Assembly (NCBI RefSeq): GCF_037094685.1 | Contig: NZ_CP146614.1 | Coordinates: forward strand, 5,022,001 to 5,086,000 | From: Massilia sp. METH4 | GTDB taxonomy: Bacteria > Pseudomonadota > Gammaproteobacteria > Burkholderiales > Burkholderiaceae_D | DNA: 64,000 nucleotides | Direction of reading: 5' to 3' | In this document: in pieces, positions 7,310-17,563 of the stretch | How positions within the stretch are numbered: position 1 is the stretch's first letter | How the letters are laid out: every line of letters begins with the position of its first letter | Position numbers and translations under genes: made by a program | Notes under the pieces: model-generated | Database searches by the model: none | What the model was told of the DNA's origin: nothing | Seen by the model: the letters and a program-made list of their open reading frames with translations, nothing else

Positions 7310-9004
7310 TCAGGCCAGCCTGTCGGTCAGGTCGACGACGCGCGAGATCTCGTCGATCGTCGTCACCCCTTGCAGCACCCGGCGCATGCCGTCGTCGACC
7401 AGCGAGCGGAAGCCGGCGGCGCGGGCGGCGGCGCGCAGCTCGCGCACGGCGGCGCGGCGCGCCACCATCTCGTCGAGCTCGGCGTTCATCTTCAGCAGTT
7501 CCATGATCGCCACGCGGCCCTTGTAGCCCTGGTGGCCGCAGCGCTCGCAGCCCACGGCACGGTAGATGGTGGCCGGCGGATCTTCCGCGCCGAGGCCCAG
7601 CAGCCGGCGCTCCAGGTCGTCGGCCTGGAAGCCCTCGCGGCAGTGCATGCACAGGCGCCGAACGAGCCGCTGGGCGATGATGCCGATGATGTTCCCGGCC
7701 AGTACGTCGGCGATCACGCCGATGTCCAGCAGCCGCGGGATCGCGCCCACCGCCGAATTCGTGTGCAATGTGGAATAGACCTGGTGGCCCGTCATCGCGG
7801 CCGCCAGCGCCATGTCGGCCGTTTCCTTGTCGCGGATCTCGCCGACCAAGATCACGTCCGGATCCTGGCGCAGGATGGAGCGGATGCCGTCGGCGAACCC
7901 CAGCTTGGCCGCCTCGTTCACCGAGGTCTGGCGGATCATGTTCATCGGGTATTCGACCGGGTCTTCCAGCGTCATGATGTTGACGCCCTCGGTGTTGATG
8001 TGATTGAGGATCGAGTACAGCGTGGTGGTCTTGCCGCTGCCCGTCGGCCCGGTCACGAGGATCAGGCCGTCGGGGCGGGCGATCATCAGCTTCAGCAGGT
8101 CGAGCTCGTGCTCGGCCAGGCCCAGGCCGTCGAGCGGCACGATGCCTTTCTGGCGGTCCAGCACGCGCAGCACGAAGTTCTCGCCGTGCGTAGTCGGTTG
8201 CGCGCTGGCGCGAAAGTCGATCTGCCGGCCGGAGAACTTGATCGAGATGCGTCCATCCTGCGGGGCGCGGGTCTCGGCGATGTTCATGTTGCTGATCACC
8301 TTCAGCCGCACGGCCATCGCCGGCCAGTACGACTTGTGCAGGCTGCGGATCTGGCGCAGGATGCCGTCGATGCGGTAGCGGATGCGCAGGAAACTCTGTT
8401 CGGGCTCGAAGTGCACGTCGGAGGCGCCGTTCTGCACGGCGTCGGCCAGCAGCGCGTCGATCAGGCGCACCATCGGATGGCTGTATTCGTCGGTCGTGCC
8501 CTGGTAGCTCGCGTCGCCCGTTTCGATCTCCTGCAGGATGCCGTCGATCGACAGCTCGAAGCCGTAGTACTGGTCGATGGCGCGGGCGATGTCGGAATCG
8601 TTGACGAGTAGCGGCGTGATCGTGATGCCCTTGACCAGCATCGCGTGGATCTGGTCCAGCGCCACGATATTGCTGGTATTGGACATGGCCAGCACCAGGT
8701 TGTCCCTGTCGCGCTCGTAGACGATCGGGAACACGCTGTAGCGCTTGGCGACGTCCTTCGGGATCAGCTTGAGCGCGATCGCATCGACCACCAGGCTGTT
8801 CAGGTCGGCCGATTGCGTGTTGAGGTTTTCCGACAGCGCCTGGCGGATCGTGGCTTCCGTGACGAAGCCCATGCCGACCAGCAGCTTGCCCAGCGGCTCG
8901 CGCTCGCGCTTCTGCTCGATCAGGGCGATGCGCAGCTGGTCCTCGCTGATCACACCCTTGTCGATCAGCAGCTTGCCGATAGGCTTCTTGATGCGTTCTG
9001 CCAT
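7310..9004 (-). CDS. GspE/PilB/MshE-family assembly ATPase
   Basis: 564-aa cytoplasmic hexameric ATPase that powers pilin or pseudopilin assembly. The N-terminal GspE-N domain starts near KKPIGKLLIDKGVISEDQL. The catalytic domain has Walker A GPTGSGKTTT (about residues 316-325), an Asp-box/Walker B region DPDVILVGEIRD (about 378-390), a His box MTGHQVYSTLHTNSA, and a zinc-type tetracysteine pair (CMHC near 451, CERC near 484). The last feature marks assembly ATPases rather than retraction ATPases. I chose ATG 9004 because GGGGA lies 9-10 nt upstream; a TTG at 9013 overlaps the previous stop but is too close to that box. Paralogue of the gene at 14632. Confidence 0.93.
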   Translation of the reverse strand: MAERIKKPIGKLLIDKGVISEDQLRIALIEQKREREPLGKLLVGMGFVTEATIRQALSENLNTQSADLNSLVVDAIALKLIPKDVAKRYSVFPIVYERDRDNLVLAMSNTSNIVALDQIHAMLVKGITITPLLVNDSDIARAIDQYYGFELSIDGILQEIETGDASYQGTTDEYSHPMVRLIDALLADAVQNGASDVHFEPEQSFLRIRYRIDGILRQIRSLHKSYWPAMAVRLKVISNMNIAETRAPQDGRISIKFSGRQIDFRASAQPTTHGENFVLRVLDRQKGIVPLDGLGLAEHELDLLKLMIARPDGLILVTGPTGSGKTTTLYSILNHINTEGVNIMTLEDPVEYPMNMIRQTSVNEAAKLGFADGIRSILRQDPDVILVGEIRDKETADMALAAAMTGHQVYSTLHTNSAVGAIPRLLDIGVIADVLAGNIIGIIAQRLVRRLCMHCREGFQADDLERRLLGLGAEDPPATIYRAVGCERCGHQGYKGRVAIMELLKMNAELDEMVARRAAVRELRAAARAAGFRSLVDDGMRRVLQGVTTIDEISRVVDLTDRLA

Positions 9005-9009
9005 CGCGT

Positions 9010-10740
9010 TCAATTCCCCGGCGCCGGCGCGGGGGCGGAGGCGGGCGGTGCGGCGGGCACCCCATCGCCGGCGGGAGCCAGCTCCTGCAGCCGTCGCTGG
9101 ACCGCGGCGCGGTCGAACGTGGCGCCACCGGCGGCCGCGAGCGCCAGCGCTCGCTGGTAATAATCACGTGCCAGCCGGCCCTGGTTCAGCCGGTCGAGGC
9201 CGATCGCCAGGTTGAACGCATAATCGGCGTTGGCCGGTGCCGCGCTCCAGGCGCGGAAATAGGCCTGCTGCGCCTCCTGCCAGCGGCCCTGGCGGGCGTA
9301 CAGGTTGCCGAGCGCGAACAGCACGGGGGCCGATTCGGGATGATTGCGCAGCACGCCGCGCAGCCGTACCTCGGCACGGTCGCCGTCACCGGGCCGCAAC
9401 GCGGTCAGGCCGGCGATCGCTTCGACGTCGCGCGGGTTGAGGGCCAGCAAACGGCTGTAGTAGCCGGCCGCCTCGTCGTCGCGCCGCTCGCGCAGCGCCA
9501 CGGCGGCGCTGCCGAGCAGGGCGTCGCGGTTGTTCGGGTTGCTGCGCAGGGCTGCCGCGTATTGCTGACGGGCGGTCGCCAGGTCGCCGGCGTTGAACGC
9601 GGCATAGCCCGCCTGGACCGCGGGCGCGACGGCCGGCGCGGCATCGTTGCGGGCAACCTGCACGTCCGCTGGGGCCGCCCCCGGCGCGGCGGCGGCCGGC
9701 GACGGCTGCACGGTCGGGCCCGGCTCGGCGTCGGCACCCGGCGGCAGCGTGGAAGGCAGGCCCTGCGTGCGCACGGCGCGCTCGGCCCATTCCCCCGCGT
9801 CGCGCATGGCTTCAGCCCGCATGGCCGGATCCGGGATGGCCGCCAGCTGCTCCGCCGTGGGGCCGACGGGCGCCAGATTGGCGCGCGCCCGCGGGGCAGG
9901 CCGCGGCCGCGTTTCGACCGGGGCCGGCGTCGCGACGGCCACTTCCTGCGCGGCCACGGCGGGCGCGGCCGGGGCAGCCGGCGCGGCGGGCGCAGCCGGC
10001 GCGGCCGGACCGAGCGGCCCGAAAGGCGGGCCCGCGGGCGCCACGACGATGCCGCCATCGCCGCCAGCACCCGCCGCGTTGGTGGCACCGGTGGCGCCGG
10101 TGGCGCTCGGTGGCGGCATCGGCACCATGGGCAGGCTGGCACCGGGACCGGGACCGTTCAGCGCCTGCCAGTACAGGTAACCGAAGGTTGCCGCCACGAT
10201 GACCAGCAAGCCGGACAAGCCGGCGACGCGCAGCCGCGCCACGTCGATACCTGCCGCCTTCGCATCGCGCTCCACCGTGGGGCGCGGCACGGCGCGCCGC
10301 TCCGGCGCGCCCGGCGCACGCCGCGGGGCCTCGCTGTCGGGGCGCGGCGCGGCGCGCGCGTCGGCCACGGGGATGGCCTCGGGATCGGGCCGTGCGCGGC
10401 CGCCTTCATGGCGGGCCTGCCGCGGCACGGGGTTGTGGGCCGCTTCCAGCGCAGGCTCGATCGCGGCCGGCGGCGGTGCCGGCTCCATGGATGGTTCCAT
10501 GCGCGCCGGGGGCACCGAACGCTCGTCGAGCGGCTCGAGGCTCAGTTCCAGCCCCCCGGCCGCCCTGGCCGGCGGCAGCTCCGGATCGTGCAGGTCAGCA
10601 TCGTGCAGGTCAGCATCGTGCAGGCCCATGGCGGAGGCCGGCGCCTCGCGGTCGTGCGTGGCATCGGGCACTTCTTCTTCCTGCAGGCCGCTCTGGCGCG
10701 CCCGCTCGGCCTTTTTCAGCGCTTGCATCAACAGGCTCAT
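9010..10740 (-). CDS. TPR protein with MSLLMQALKKAE N-terminus (GspB/MshN-like)
   Basis: 576-aa bitopic protein. The first residues, MSLLMQALKKAERAR, match the cytoplasmic opening common in GspB/ExeB- and MshN-like proteins that partner with ExeA/MshM ATPases. A single TM helix is near residues 178-200. Long Pro/Ala-rich linkers flank it, and the C-terminal third (about 370-560) carries tetratricopeptide repeats. It probably links the AAA+ ATPase with the peptidoglycan/secretin side (inference). An imperfect LHDADLHDADLHD repeat near residues 39-51 reflects a 15-bp tandem repeat in the DNA. The start codon overlaps the secretin stop (ATGA). Confidence 0.8.
   Translation of the reverse strand: MSLLMQALKKAERARQSGLQEEEVPDATHDREAPASAMGLHDADLHDADLHDPELPPARAAGGLELSLEPLDERSVPPARMEPSMEPAPPPAAIEPALEAAHNPVPRQARHEGGRARPDPEAIPVADARAAPRPDSEAPRRAPGAPERRAVPRPTVERDAKAAGIDVARLRVAGLSGLLVIVAATFGYLYWQALNGPGPGASLPMVPMPPPSATGATGATNAAGAGGDGGIVVAPAGPPFGPLGPAAPAAPAAPAAPAAPAVAAQEVAVATPAPVETRPRPAPRARANLAPVGPTAEQLAAIPDPAMRAEAMRDAGEWAERAVRTQGLPSTLPPGADAEPGPTVQPSPAAAAPGAAPADVQVARNDAAPAVAPAVQAGYAAFNAGDLATARQQYAAALRSNPNNRDALLGSAAVALRERRDDEAAGYYSRLLALNPRDVEAIAGLTALRPGDGDRAEVRLRGVLRNHPESAPVLFALGNLYARQGRWQEAQQAYFRAWSAAPANADYAFNLAIGLDRLNQGRLARDYYQRALALAAAGGATFDRAAVQRRLQELAPAGDGVPAAPPASAPAPAPGN
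10585..10624. repeat. 15-bp tandem repeat inside TPR gene
   Basis: The unit ATCGTGCAGGTCAGC is present 2.7 times in a row within the N-terminal cytoplasmic linker of the TPR protein. It encodes reiterated LHDAD and keeps frame, so copy number changes would only lengthen or shorten the linker. Confidence 0.85.
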
Positions 10741-12704
10741 GGCGACCCTTTCGGCGTCGAAACACCATACGGCTCCCGGCCGAGGGGAGCGGTACCTGGA
10801 ATGAGGTAGCGCAGGTCCTTGTAGTCGCCTTCCATGCTGGCATCCTTGACCACCACGGCGCGCAGGAAGATCACCAGTTCGGTCTTCGATACCAACTCGT
10901 CACGATGGGCCAGCAAATCGCCCAGCACGGGAATGCGCGACAGTACCGGCAACCCGTTCTTTGTATTGTCGATCGAGTCCTGCATCAGCCCGCCCATCAC
11001 GGCCATCTGGCCGCTGTGCAGCTTCATCACGGACTCGAGCTCGCGCGCCTGGATGACCGGCACGTTGCTCGTTACCCCGAGGCGCGTCAGTTCGGGGTTC
11101 GGGTCCCGCACCTGGCCGACGATGCGGGTGATGGTGGGGCGCACGTTCAGCGTCACCTCGCCCTCGTCGGAGATCTGCGGCGTCACGCTCATCACGAAGC
11201 CGACCGGCACGGTTTCCACGCGCGATTCGTAGGTGGCCGGCGCCGACACGCCGCCGGAGGAGTTGGTGACCGCCGGCGTCACCTTCAGGGTGAAGAAGAT
11301 GCTGTTGTCCACGACCTTCAGCAGGGCGGTCTGGTTGTTCAGCACCGACAGTTTCGGGCTCGACAGCACCTGCACCTTGCCGAACGATTCGAGCAGCTGG
11401 ATGGCCGTGCGGATATTGCCGATCGCGCTCATCGGATTGGCATAGGTCAGGCTGAACATGCCGTTCTCGTTGACCTGCGTCCCCGTCAAGGGCATGTTGC
11501 CGGTCGTCGTCATGTTGCCTTGCCCGAAAACGGCGCCGCCACTGGCGAGGCGCTGCCAGTTGATGCCTTGCTGGTACTGGTCGGACAGGCGCACTTCCAG
11601 GATGGTCGCTTCGATCATCACCTGCCGCTTGGCGGCGGCCTGCAGCGAGTCGAGGAACTCGCGCACCTTGTCGTGCTGGCGGCTGGTGGCGCGCACGGTA
11701 ACGATGCCGCCCTCCGGGTTGACGATGACGGAAGGCGCGTTGCGCTGCGCGGCCGCGCGGCCTTGCGCGGTGGCGGCCTGCACGCCCGGATAGTTCGCGT
11801 CCGTCGGCTGGGTGGCGCCGGCCGCCGGCGTGAAGGCGCTCTGGAAACCGCCCGCTTGCAGCGCGCCGGACTGCCCGGGCTGCTGGTTCTGCGCCGCGCC
11901 TCCTTGCTGGCCGGCTTGCTGCCCCGGCTGCTGGCCGGCCTGGCCCTGCTGCGACAGCGCGGCGGTCTGTTCGCGCAACTGCGCCAGGGGATCGGTGAGC
12001 GCGTCGTTCAGGTTCGTGGGCCGCAACATGTCGCGGATATTCTTTTCCAGGTTGTACCAGAAATTATTGTCGGCGCGGTTCGCCACCGCCGTCGTCGAAT
12101 TGTTATTGCCGGAGGCAGGGGAGGCACCGGCCCCCTGCACCGTGCCGGTGCCCGTGTTCGAGCCCGTGTAGCTGGTACCGGCACCGCCGCCGCCGGTGGT
12201 CGAAATCTGCGTGGCGATATTGACGTTGCTGTTGGTCGTGCGCGCGATGTTCACGTAATCGATGCGGTAGTTGCGCCAGTGCGGTTCGTCCGGCAGCACC
12301 AGCAGCGTGCTGCCGTCGATTTCGTAGCGCATGTCGACCTGCCGCGCGATCCGCTCCAGTAACTGCTGCAAGGTCTGGTCGAGCGCGTTCAGCGTGACCA
12401 CGCCGCCGATGGCCGGGTGCACGTCGACATTCATGCCCGCGTCGCGGGCCAGCGCGAACAGCACCGATTCCACCGGCGCGCGGTGCACCGTAACGCTGAA
12501 CGTCTCGGCCCTGGCCGCCGGCTGCGGCGGCGGCAGCACGGCGCTTTGCTGTACCGGCTCGGGGATCGCCCCGGCCGGGCGCGGCGCCTCGGTCACATGG
12601 GCCGGCGAGACGGGCAGCTTCGGCGCGGCGCAGGCGCCGAGCAGGGAACAAAGCATGGTGGCCGCGATTTTTCTCATTCTTGTCAATGCCGGAAACATAT
12701 TCAC
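10737..12704 (-). CDS. MshL/GspD-family secretin lipoprotein
   Basis: 655-aa outer-membrane secretin through which a pilus or substrate passes. The N-terminus has a lipobox (SLLGAC), so it is a predicted lipoprotein. Next come an STN/N0-type domain (about 75-145), a Gly/Ser/Asn-rich segment and a Gln-rich linker (about 250-290) rich in QAGQQ repeats. The secretin core (about 330-645) has VMIEATILEVRLSDQYQQG and the VPVLGDLLAHRDELVSKTEL signature. The open frame begins at GTG 12704; ATG 12698 or ATG 12677 (MRKIAA...) are plausible and would shorten the signal peptide. Counterpart of mshL at 27071 but clearly diverged from it. Confidence 0.88.
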   Translation of the reverse strand: MNMFPALTRMRKIAATMLCSLLGACAAPKLPVSPAHVTEAPRPAGAIPEPVQQSAVLPPPQPAARAETFSVTVHRAPVESVLFALARDAGMNVDVHPAIGGVVTLNALDQTLQQLLERIARQVDMRYEIDGSTLLVLPDEPHWRNYRIDYVNIARTTNSNVNIATQISTTGGGGAGTSYTGSNTGTGTVQGAGASPASGNNNSTTAVANRADNNFWYNLEKNIRDMLRPTNLNDALTDPLAQLREQTAALSQQGQAGQQPGQQAGQQGGAAQNQQPGQSGALQAGGFQSAFTPAAGATQPTDANYPGVQAATAQGRAAAQRNAPSVIVNPEGGIVTVRATSRQHDKVREFLDSLQAAAKRQVMIEATILEVRLSDQYQQGINWQRLASGGAVFGQGNMTTTGNMPLTGTQVNENGMFSLTYANPMSAIGNIRTAIQLLESFGKVQVLSSPKLSVLNNQTALLKVVDNSIFFTLKVTPAVTNSSGGVSAPATYESRVETVPVGFVMSVTPQISDEGEVTLNVRPTITRIVGQVRDPNPELTRLGVTSNVPVIQARELESVMKLHSGQMAVMGGLMQDSIDNTKNGLPVLSRIPVLGDLLAHRDELVSKTELVIFLRAVVVKDASMEGDYKDLRYLIPGTAPLGREPYGVSTPKGSP

Positions 12705-12749
12705 AGGGGGGCTAATAATCTTACAAATTCGTCAGTTGTGCAAATAGCC

Positions 12750-13751
12750 TCATCCATGCCTGTCCCGGCCGTGGCCGATGTCCGGCGCCTGCGCCACGGC
12801 TTCCGGAGAAGACGCGGCGGACAGCCTGGCCGACAGCACGGGCCACGCCAGCCACGCCAGCCACAGCGCCAGCGCCAGCGCCGCCAGCGCGGCCGGCAGC
12901 CAGGGCCGCAGCCGCGCGATGGCGCCATGGCGCCGGATGTGCGCATAAGTGAAACCGCATTCCTGCTCCGCCAGGCGCACGTGGCGGTCCTGCACGAGGT
13001 TCGCATCGTCGGCGTACGCGGCCAGCAGGGCCTTGTCCGCCAGGATGTTGATACGACGAATGATACCGCGTGATGCGCGCGCGACGCGCCGCGTTGCCGC
13101 GTCGGTGAACAAGCCACCGTCTGGATGGCCGGCCGCGCGCAGCCGGAAGGCGAGGAACTCGCCCACCTGCGCCGGCGGCAGGGCCGGCACGAAGAAGCTG
13201 TGCGTGATGCGCTCGGCCAGCTGGCGCATGCGCGGCAGCGCCAGGTGCTCGTCCAGCTCGGGCTGGCCGAACAGCACGATCTGCAGCAGCTTGTGACGGG
13301 TGGTTTCCAGGTTCGTCAGCAGCCGCACCGCTTCCAGCGATTCGAGCGGCATCGCCTGCGCTTCCTCCACCAGCAGCACGACCTGCCGCCCGGCCGCGTG
13401 GCGCGCGATCAGCTCGTCGTTCAATTGCCGCAGCACCTGGTCGCCGCGCCGGCCGGAGGCATCGAGGCCCAGTTCGGCGGCGATGGCGTACGGGACCTCG
13501 GCGGGCGCCAGGTTGGGGTTCACGAGCCACAGCACGTCCACGTGCCCCGGCAGGCGCCGCTCGAGCATGCGGCACAGCATCGTCTTGCCGCTGCCGACCT
13601 CGCCCGTGACCTTGACGATGCCTTCGCCCTGGGTGACGGCATACAGCAGCGCCGCCAGCATGTCGCCGCGCGTGTTGCCGCCATAGAAGAACGCCGGGTC
13701 CGGCGTGATCGAGAATGGCGCCCTGGACAGGCCGAAGTGGGTAAAGTACAT
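12750..13751 (-). CDS. ExeA/MshM-family AAA+ ATPase
   Basis: 333-aa membrane-anchored ATPase of the ExeA/GspA/MshM family. These help insert or assemble the secretin through the peptidoglycan. It opens MYFTHFGLSRAPFSITPDP, the usual family opening. Walker A is GEVGSGKT (about residues 50-57), Walker B is VVLLVEEAQ (Glu where Asp is common), and LFGQPELDE follows. A TM helix lies near residues 278-298, followed by a short tail. It starts 1 bp after the ABC ATPase stop. The paralogous mshM is at 28879-29775, and the two share the MPLESLEAVRLLTNLET block. Confidence 0.9.
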   Translation of the reverse strand: MYFTHFGLSRAPFSITPDPAFFYGGNTRGDMLAALLYAVTQGEGIVKVTGEVGSGKTMLCRMLERRLPGHVDVLWLVNPNLAPAEVPYAIAAELGLDASGRRGDQVLRQLNDELIARHAAGRQVVLLVEEAQAMPLESLEAVRLLTNLETTRHKLLQIVLFGQPELDEHLALPRMRQLAERITHSFFVPALPPAQVGEFLAFRLRAAGHPDGGLFTDAATRRVARASRGIIRRINILADKALLAAYADDANLVQDRHVRLAEQECGFTYAHIRRHGAIARLRPWLPAALAALALALWLAWLAWPVLSARLSAASSPEAVAQAPDIGHGRDRHG

Positions 13752-13752
13752 G

Positions 13753-14469
<717 letters not shown>

Positions 14470-14631
14470 TCGATGACGTTTCGATATTGACAGTCCAGCA
14501 CTGTAGCAAAGAACCGACGCCGAGCGCCAGTGCGGCCCGGTGCCGATTGGTGGTTTCTAGCCCATGGGCAATATTTCGTTCTACAATGGCCCGTTGGCTG
14601 TGACGAATCGCAAGACAGGGGAAAGAGCACT
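14470..14631. promoter_or_regulatory. Divergent promoter region between the two pilus operons
   Basis: A 162-bp non-coding stretch separates the ABC ATPase (minus) from mshE (plus), so both operon promoters should lie here. A TACAAT hexamer at 14582-14587 is a good plus-strand -10 candidate, about 45 nt before the mshE start, with no clear -35. On the minus strand TTGCTA followed 17 bp later by TATCGA is only a weak candidate. A GCCCATGGGC palindrome lies just upstream of the plus-strand -10. mshE itself has an AGGGGAAAGAG ribosome-binding stretch. Confidence 0.45.
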
Positions 14632-16335
14632 ATGGCAAGGCCGGAAAAGGTAAGGCTGGGGGAAATCCTGGTTCAGCAAAAGCTGCTGTCGGAGGAGCAG
14701 CTCGGCCTGGCGCTGGCCGAACAGAAGCGCAGCGGGCGCAAGCTCGGCCGCGTGTTCATCGACAGCGGCTATGTAACGGAAGAGCAGATCGCCGGCGCGC
14801 TGGCGCGCCAGCTGAACATTCCGTACATCAACCTGAAGTTTTACAACATCAATCCCGACCTGGTGCGCATGCTGCCGGAAACCCAGGCGCGGCGTTTCCG
14901 CGCGCTGGTCCTGGAGCAGCGCGACGGGGGCATGCTGGTCGGCATTTCCGATCCGACCGACCTGTTCGCGTATGACGAGATCGCCCGCATCGTCAAGCAG
15001 AACGTCGAGCTGGCCGTCGTCAACGAAACCGAGGTGCTGGCGGCGATCGACCGCATCTACCGCCGCACCGAGGACATCACCGATCTCGCCCGCGAGCTGG
15101 AGCAGGAGATGGGCGACGCCTCCGTGGACTTCGGCGCGCTGGCGGCCAATCCGGGACTGGAAGAAGCGCCGGTCGTGAAACTGCTGCAATCGGTGTTCGA
15201 CGATGCCGCCCAGGTGCGCGCGTCGGACATTCACATCGAGCCGCAGGAAAGCCGGCTGCACATCCGTTTCCGCATCGACGGCGTGCTGCACCTGCAGACG
15301 CAGGCCGACATCAAGATCGCCGCCGCGCTGGCGCTGCGGCTGAAGCTGATGTCCGAGCTGGACATTTCCGAAAAGCGCCTGCCGCAGGACGGGCGCTTCG
15401 CCGTGCGCGTGAAGAATACCCGGATCGACGTGCGTATCTCGACCATGCCCACGCAGTATGGCGAATCGATCGTCATGCGTTTGCTGTCGCAGGGCAATGC
15501 GAACCTGCGGCTGGACGCCATCGGCATGCCGCGCCCCCTGACGGAGAAATTCCGCGCGATCGTGCAGCGCCCCAACGGGCTCGTGCTCGTAACGGGGCCG
15601 ACCGGTTCGGGCAAGACCACCACGCTGTACAGCGCGCTGGCGGAACTGAACTCGGTGGAAAAGAAGCTCATCACGGTGGAAGACCCGGTCGAATACCGGT
15701 TGCCGGGCATCAATCAGGTGCAGGTGAACGAGAAGATCGAACTGGACTTCGCGCGCGTGCTGCGCTCGGCGCTGCGGCAAGACCCGGACATCGTGCTGGT
15801 CGGCGAGATGCGCGACCAGGAAACGGCACAGATCGGCCTGCGCGCCGCCATGACCGGCCACCTGGTACTGTCGACCCTGCACACGAACGACGCGGCCAGC
15901 ACGCCGCTGCGGCTGATGGACATGGGCGTGCCCCGCTACATGGTGGCCAGCTCGCTGCAGGCCGTGCTGGCGCAGCGGCTGGTGCGCGTGATCTGCGAAA
16001 GCTGCACGGAACCGTACACGCCCACGCCGACCGAGCGCGAATGGCTGAGCCTGGAACTGAACGACAAGGTCGACATGGCACGCTACTTCCACGGCAAGGG
16101 TTGCTCGCACTGCAACGGCATGGGCTACCGGGGCCGGACCGGCGTCTACGAGCTGCTGGAGATGACCAGCGCCGTGGTCGATGCCGCCAACGACCCGGAC
16201 CCCTCGCACTTCCTGAAGGTCGCGCACAAGGAAATGGCGGGGCAGACCTTGCGCCGCCACGCCGTGCAGCTCGTGGTGCAGGGCCGCACGACGGTGGCCG
16301 AAGCGATGCGGATCAGTAACCAGCAAGAGGATTGA
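14632..16335 (+). CDS. mshE: MSHA assembly ATPase MshE
   Basis: 567-aa cytoplasmic ATPase of the GspE/PilB family that drives MSHA pilus extension. The N-terminal GspE-N/MshEN domain (about residues 1-150; in Vibrio MshE this domain binds c-di-GMP) starts RPEKVRLGEILVQQKLLSEE. The catalytic core has Walker A GPTGSGKTTT (about 321-330), Walker B DPDIVLVGEMRD (about 383-395), the His box and tetracysteine pairs CESC (about 453) and CSHC (about 490). ATG 14632 was chosen for its strong purine-rich Shine-Dalgarno; the frame stays open upstream but without a comparable site. First gene of the MSHA operon. Confidence 0.95.
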   Translation: MARPEKVRLGEILVQQKLLSEEQLGLALAEQKRSGRKLGRVFIDSGYVTEEQIAGALARQLNIPYINLKFYNINPDLVRMLPETQARRFRALVLEQRDGGMLVGISDPTDLFAYDEIARIVKQNVELAVVNETEVLAAIDRIYRRTEDITDLARELEQEMGDASVDFGALAANPGLEEAPVVKLLQSVFDDAAQVRASDIHIEPQESRLHIRFRIDGVLHLQTQADIKIAAALALRLKLMSELDISEKRLPQDGRFAVRVKNTRIDVRISTMPTQYGESIVMRLLSQGNANLRLDAIGMPRPLTEKFRAIVQRPNGLVLVTGPTGSGKTTTLYSALAELNSVEKKLITVEDPVEYRLPGINQVQVNEKIELDFARVLRSALRQDPDIVLVGEMRDQETAQIGLRAAMTGHLVLSTLHTNDAASTPLRLMDMGVPRYMVASSLQAVLAQRLVRVICESCTEPYTPTPTEREWLSLELNDKVDMARYFHGKGCSHCNGMGYRGRTGVYELLEMTSAVVDAANDPDPSHFLKVAHKEMAGQTLRRHAVQLVVQGRTTVAEAMRISNQQED

Positions 16336-17561
16336 TGCCTTATTACGCGTACAAGGCGCGCGGCCTGCAGGGCCAGCTGTTGCAGGGAGTGCTCGAAGCC
16401 GTCGATTCGGCGGCCGTGGCCGACCAGCTGATGGGCGGCGGCGCCACGCCCGTCGAGATCACCCCCACGCGGGCGCCGGCCAAGGGCGGCGGGCAGGGCA
16501 CCTGGGCGCGCCTGCGCGAGAAAAAGGTCACGTCGCTCGACGTGCAACTGTTTTCCCGGCAGATGTATACGCTGCTCAAATCCGGCGTGCCCATCATGCG
16601 CGGGCTGGCCGGCCTGCAGGAATCGGCGATTTCCCCCGCCTTCGCCAAGGTGATCCGCGACCTGCGCGAATCGCTGGACGCCGGCCGGGAACTGTCGGTG
16701 GCGATGCGCCGCCACCCGGCCGTATTCAATAATTTTTATCTCTCCATGGTGCGCGTGGGGGAAATGACGGGCCGCCTCGACGAAGTCATGCTGCGCCTGT
16801 TCGACCACCTGGAATTCGACCGCGACATGCGCGGGCGCGTGAAAAGCGCGCTGCGCTACCCGATGTTCGTCGTGATCGCGATGGTGATCGCGATGTTCAT
16901 CGTCAATATGTTCGTCATTCCGCAGTTCCAGCAGGTCTTCCAGAGTTTCAATGCCGAGCTGCCGCTGATGACGCGGATCCTGATCGCCACGTCCACGTTC
17001 ACGAAGCAATATTGGTATGTGCTGTTTGGCGGCGCCGCCGTCGCCGGCATCGCGCTGCGGGGCTGGGTGCGCACGCCGGAAGGCCGCCTGCGCTGGGACC
17101 GCTGGAAGCTGAAGGTTCCCATCGCCGGCAAGATCGTGCACAAGGCCACGATGGCCCGCTTCGCGCGCAGCTTCGCGCTGTCGTCGAAGAGCGGCGTGCC
17201 GATCGTGCAAGCCTTGACCGTCGTGTCGCAGACGGTGGACAACGCCTACCTGAGCCAGCGCGTGGACCAGATGCGCGACAGCGTGGAGCGGGGCGACAGC
17301 ATCCTGCGCACGTCGGTGGCGGCGGGCATCTTCACGCCGGTGGTCCTGCAGATGATCGCCGTCGGCGAGGAATCGGGCTCGCTGGACGATCTGATGGACG
17401 AGATCGCCCTGCTGTACGAGCGCGAGGTCGACTACGAGCTGAAGACGCTGGCGGCGCAGATCGAGCCCATCCTGATTACCTTCCTGGGAATCATGGTGCT
17501 GATCCTGGCGCTGGGCATCTTCTTGCCGATCTGGAACCTGGGCCGGGCGGCCCTGCATTGA
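16335..17561 (+). CDS. mshG: MSHA platform protein MshG (GspF family)
   Basis: 408-aa inner-membrane platform protein of the pilus. It opens MPYYAYKARGLQGQLLQGVL and has two GspF domains (about 65-190 and 270-395), with the signatures VRVGEMTGRLDEVM and IAVGEESGSLDDLM. TM helices lie near 170-195, 215-240 and 375-400. The ATG overlaps the mshE stop (TGATG). It works with MshE to extrude pilin subunits. Confidence 0.95.
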   Translation: MPYYAYKARGLQGQLLQGVLEAVDSAAVADQLMGGGATPVEITPTRAPAKGGGQGTWARLREKKVTSLDVQLFSRQMYTLLKSGVPIMRGLAGLQESAISPAFAKVIRDLRESLDAGRELSVAMRRHPAVFNNFYLSMVRVGEMTGRLDEVMLRLFDHLEFDRDMRGRVKSALRYPMFVVIAMVIAMFIVNMFVIPQFQQVFQSFNAELPLMTRILIATSTFTKQYWYVLFGGAAVAGIALRGWVRTPEGRLRWDRWKLKVPIAGKIVHKATMARFARSFALSSKSGVPIVQALTVVSQTVDNAYLSQRVDQMRDSVERGDSILRTSVAAGIFTPVVLQMIAVGEESGSLDDLMDEIALLYEREVDYELKTLAAQIEPILITFLGIMVLILALGIFLPIWNLGRAALH

Positions 17562-17563
17562 AC

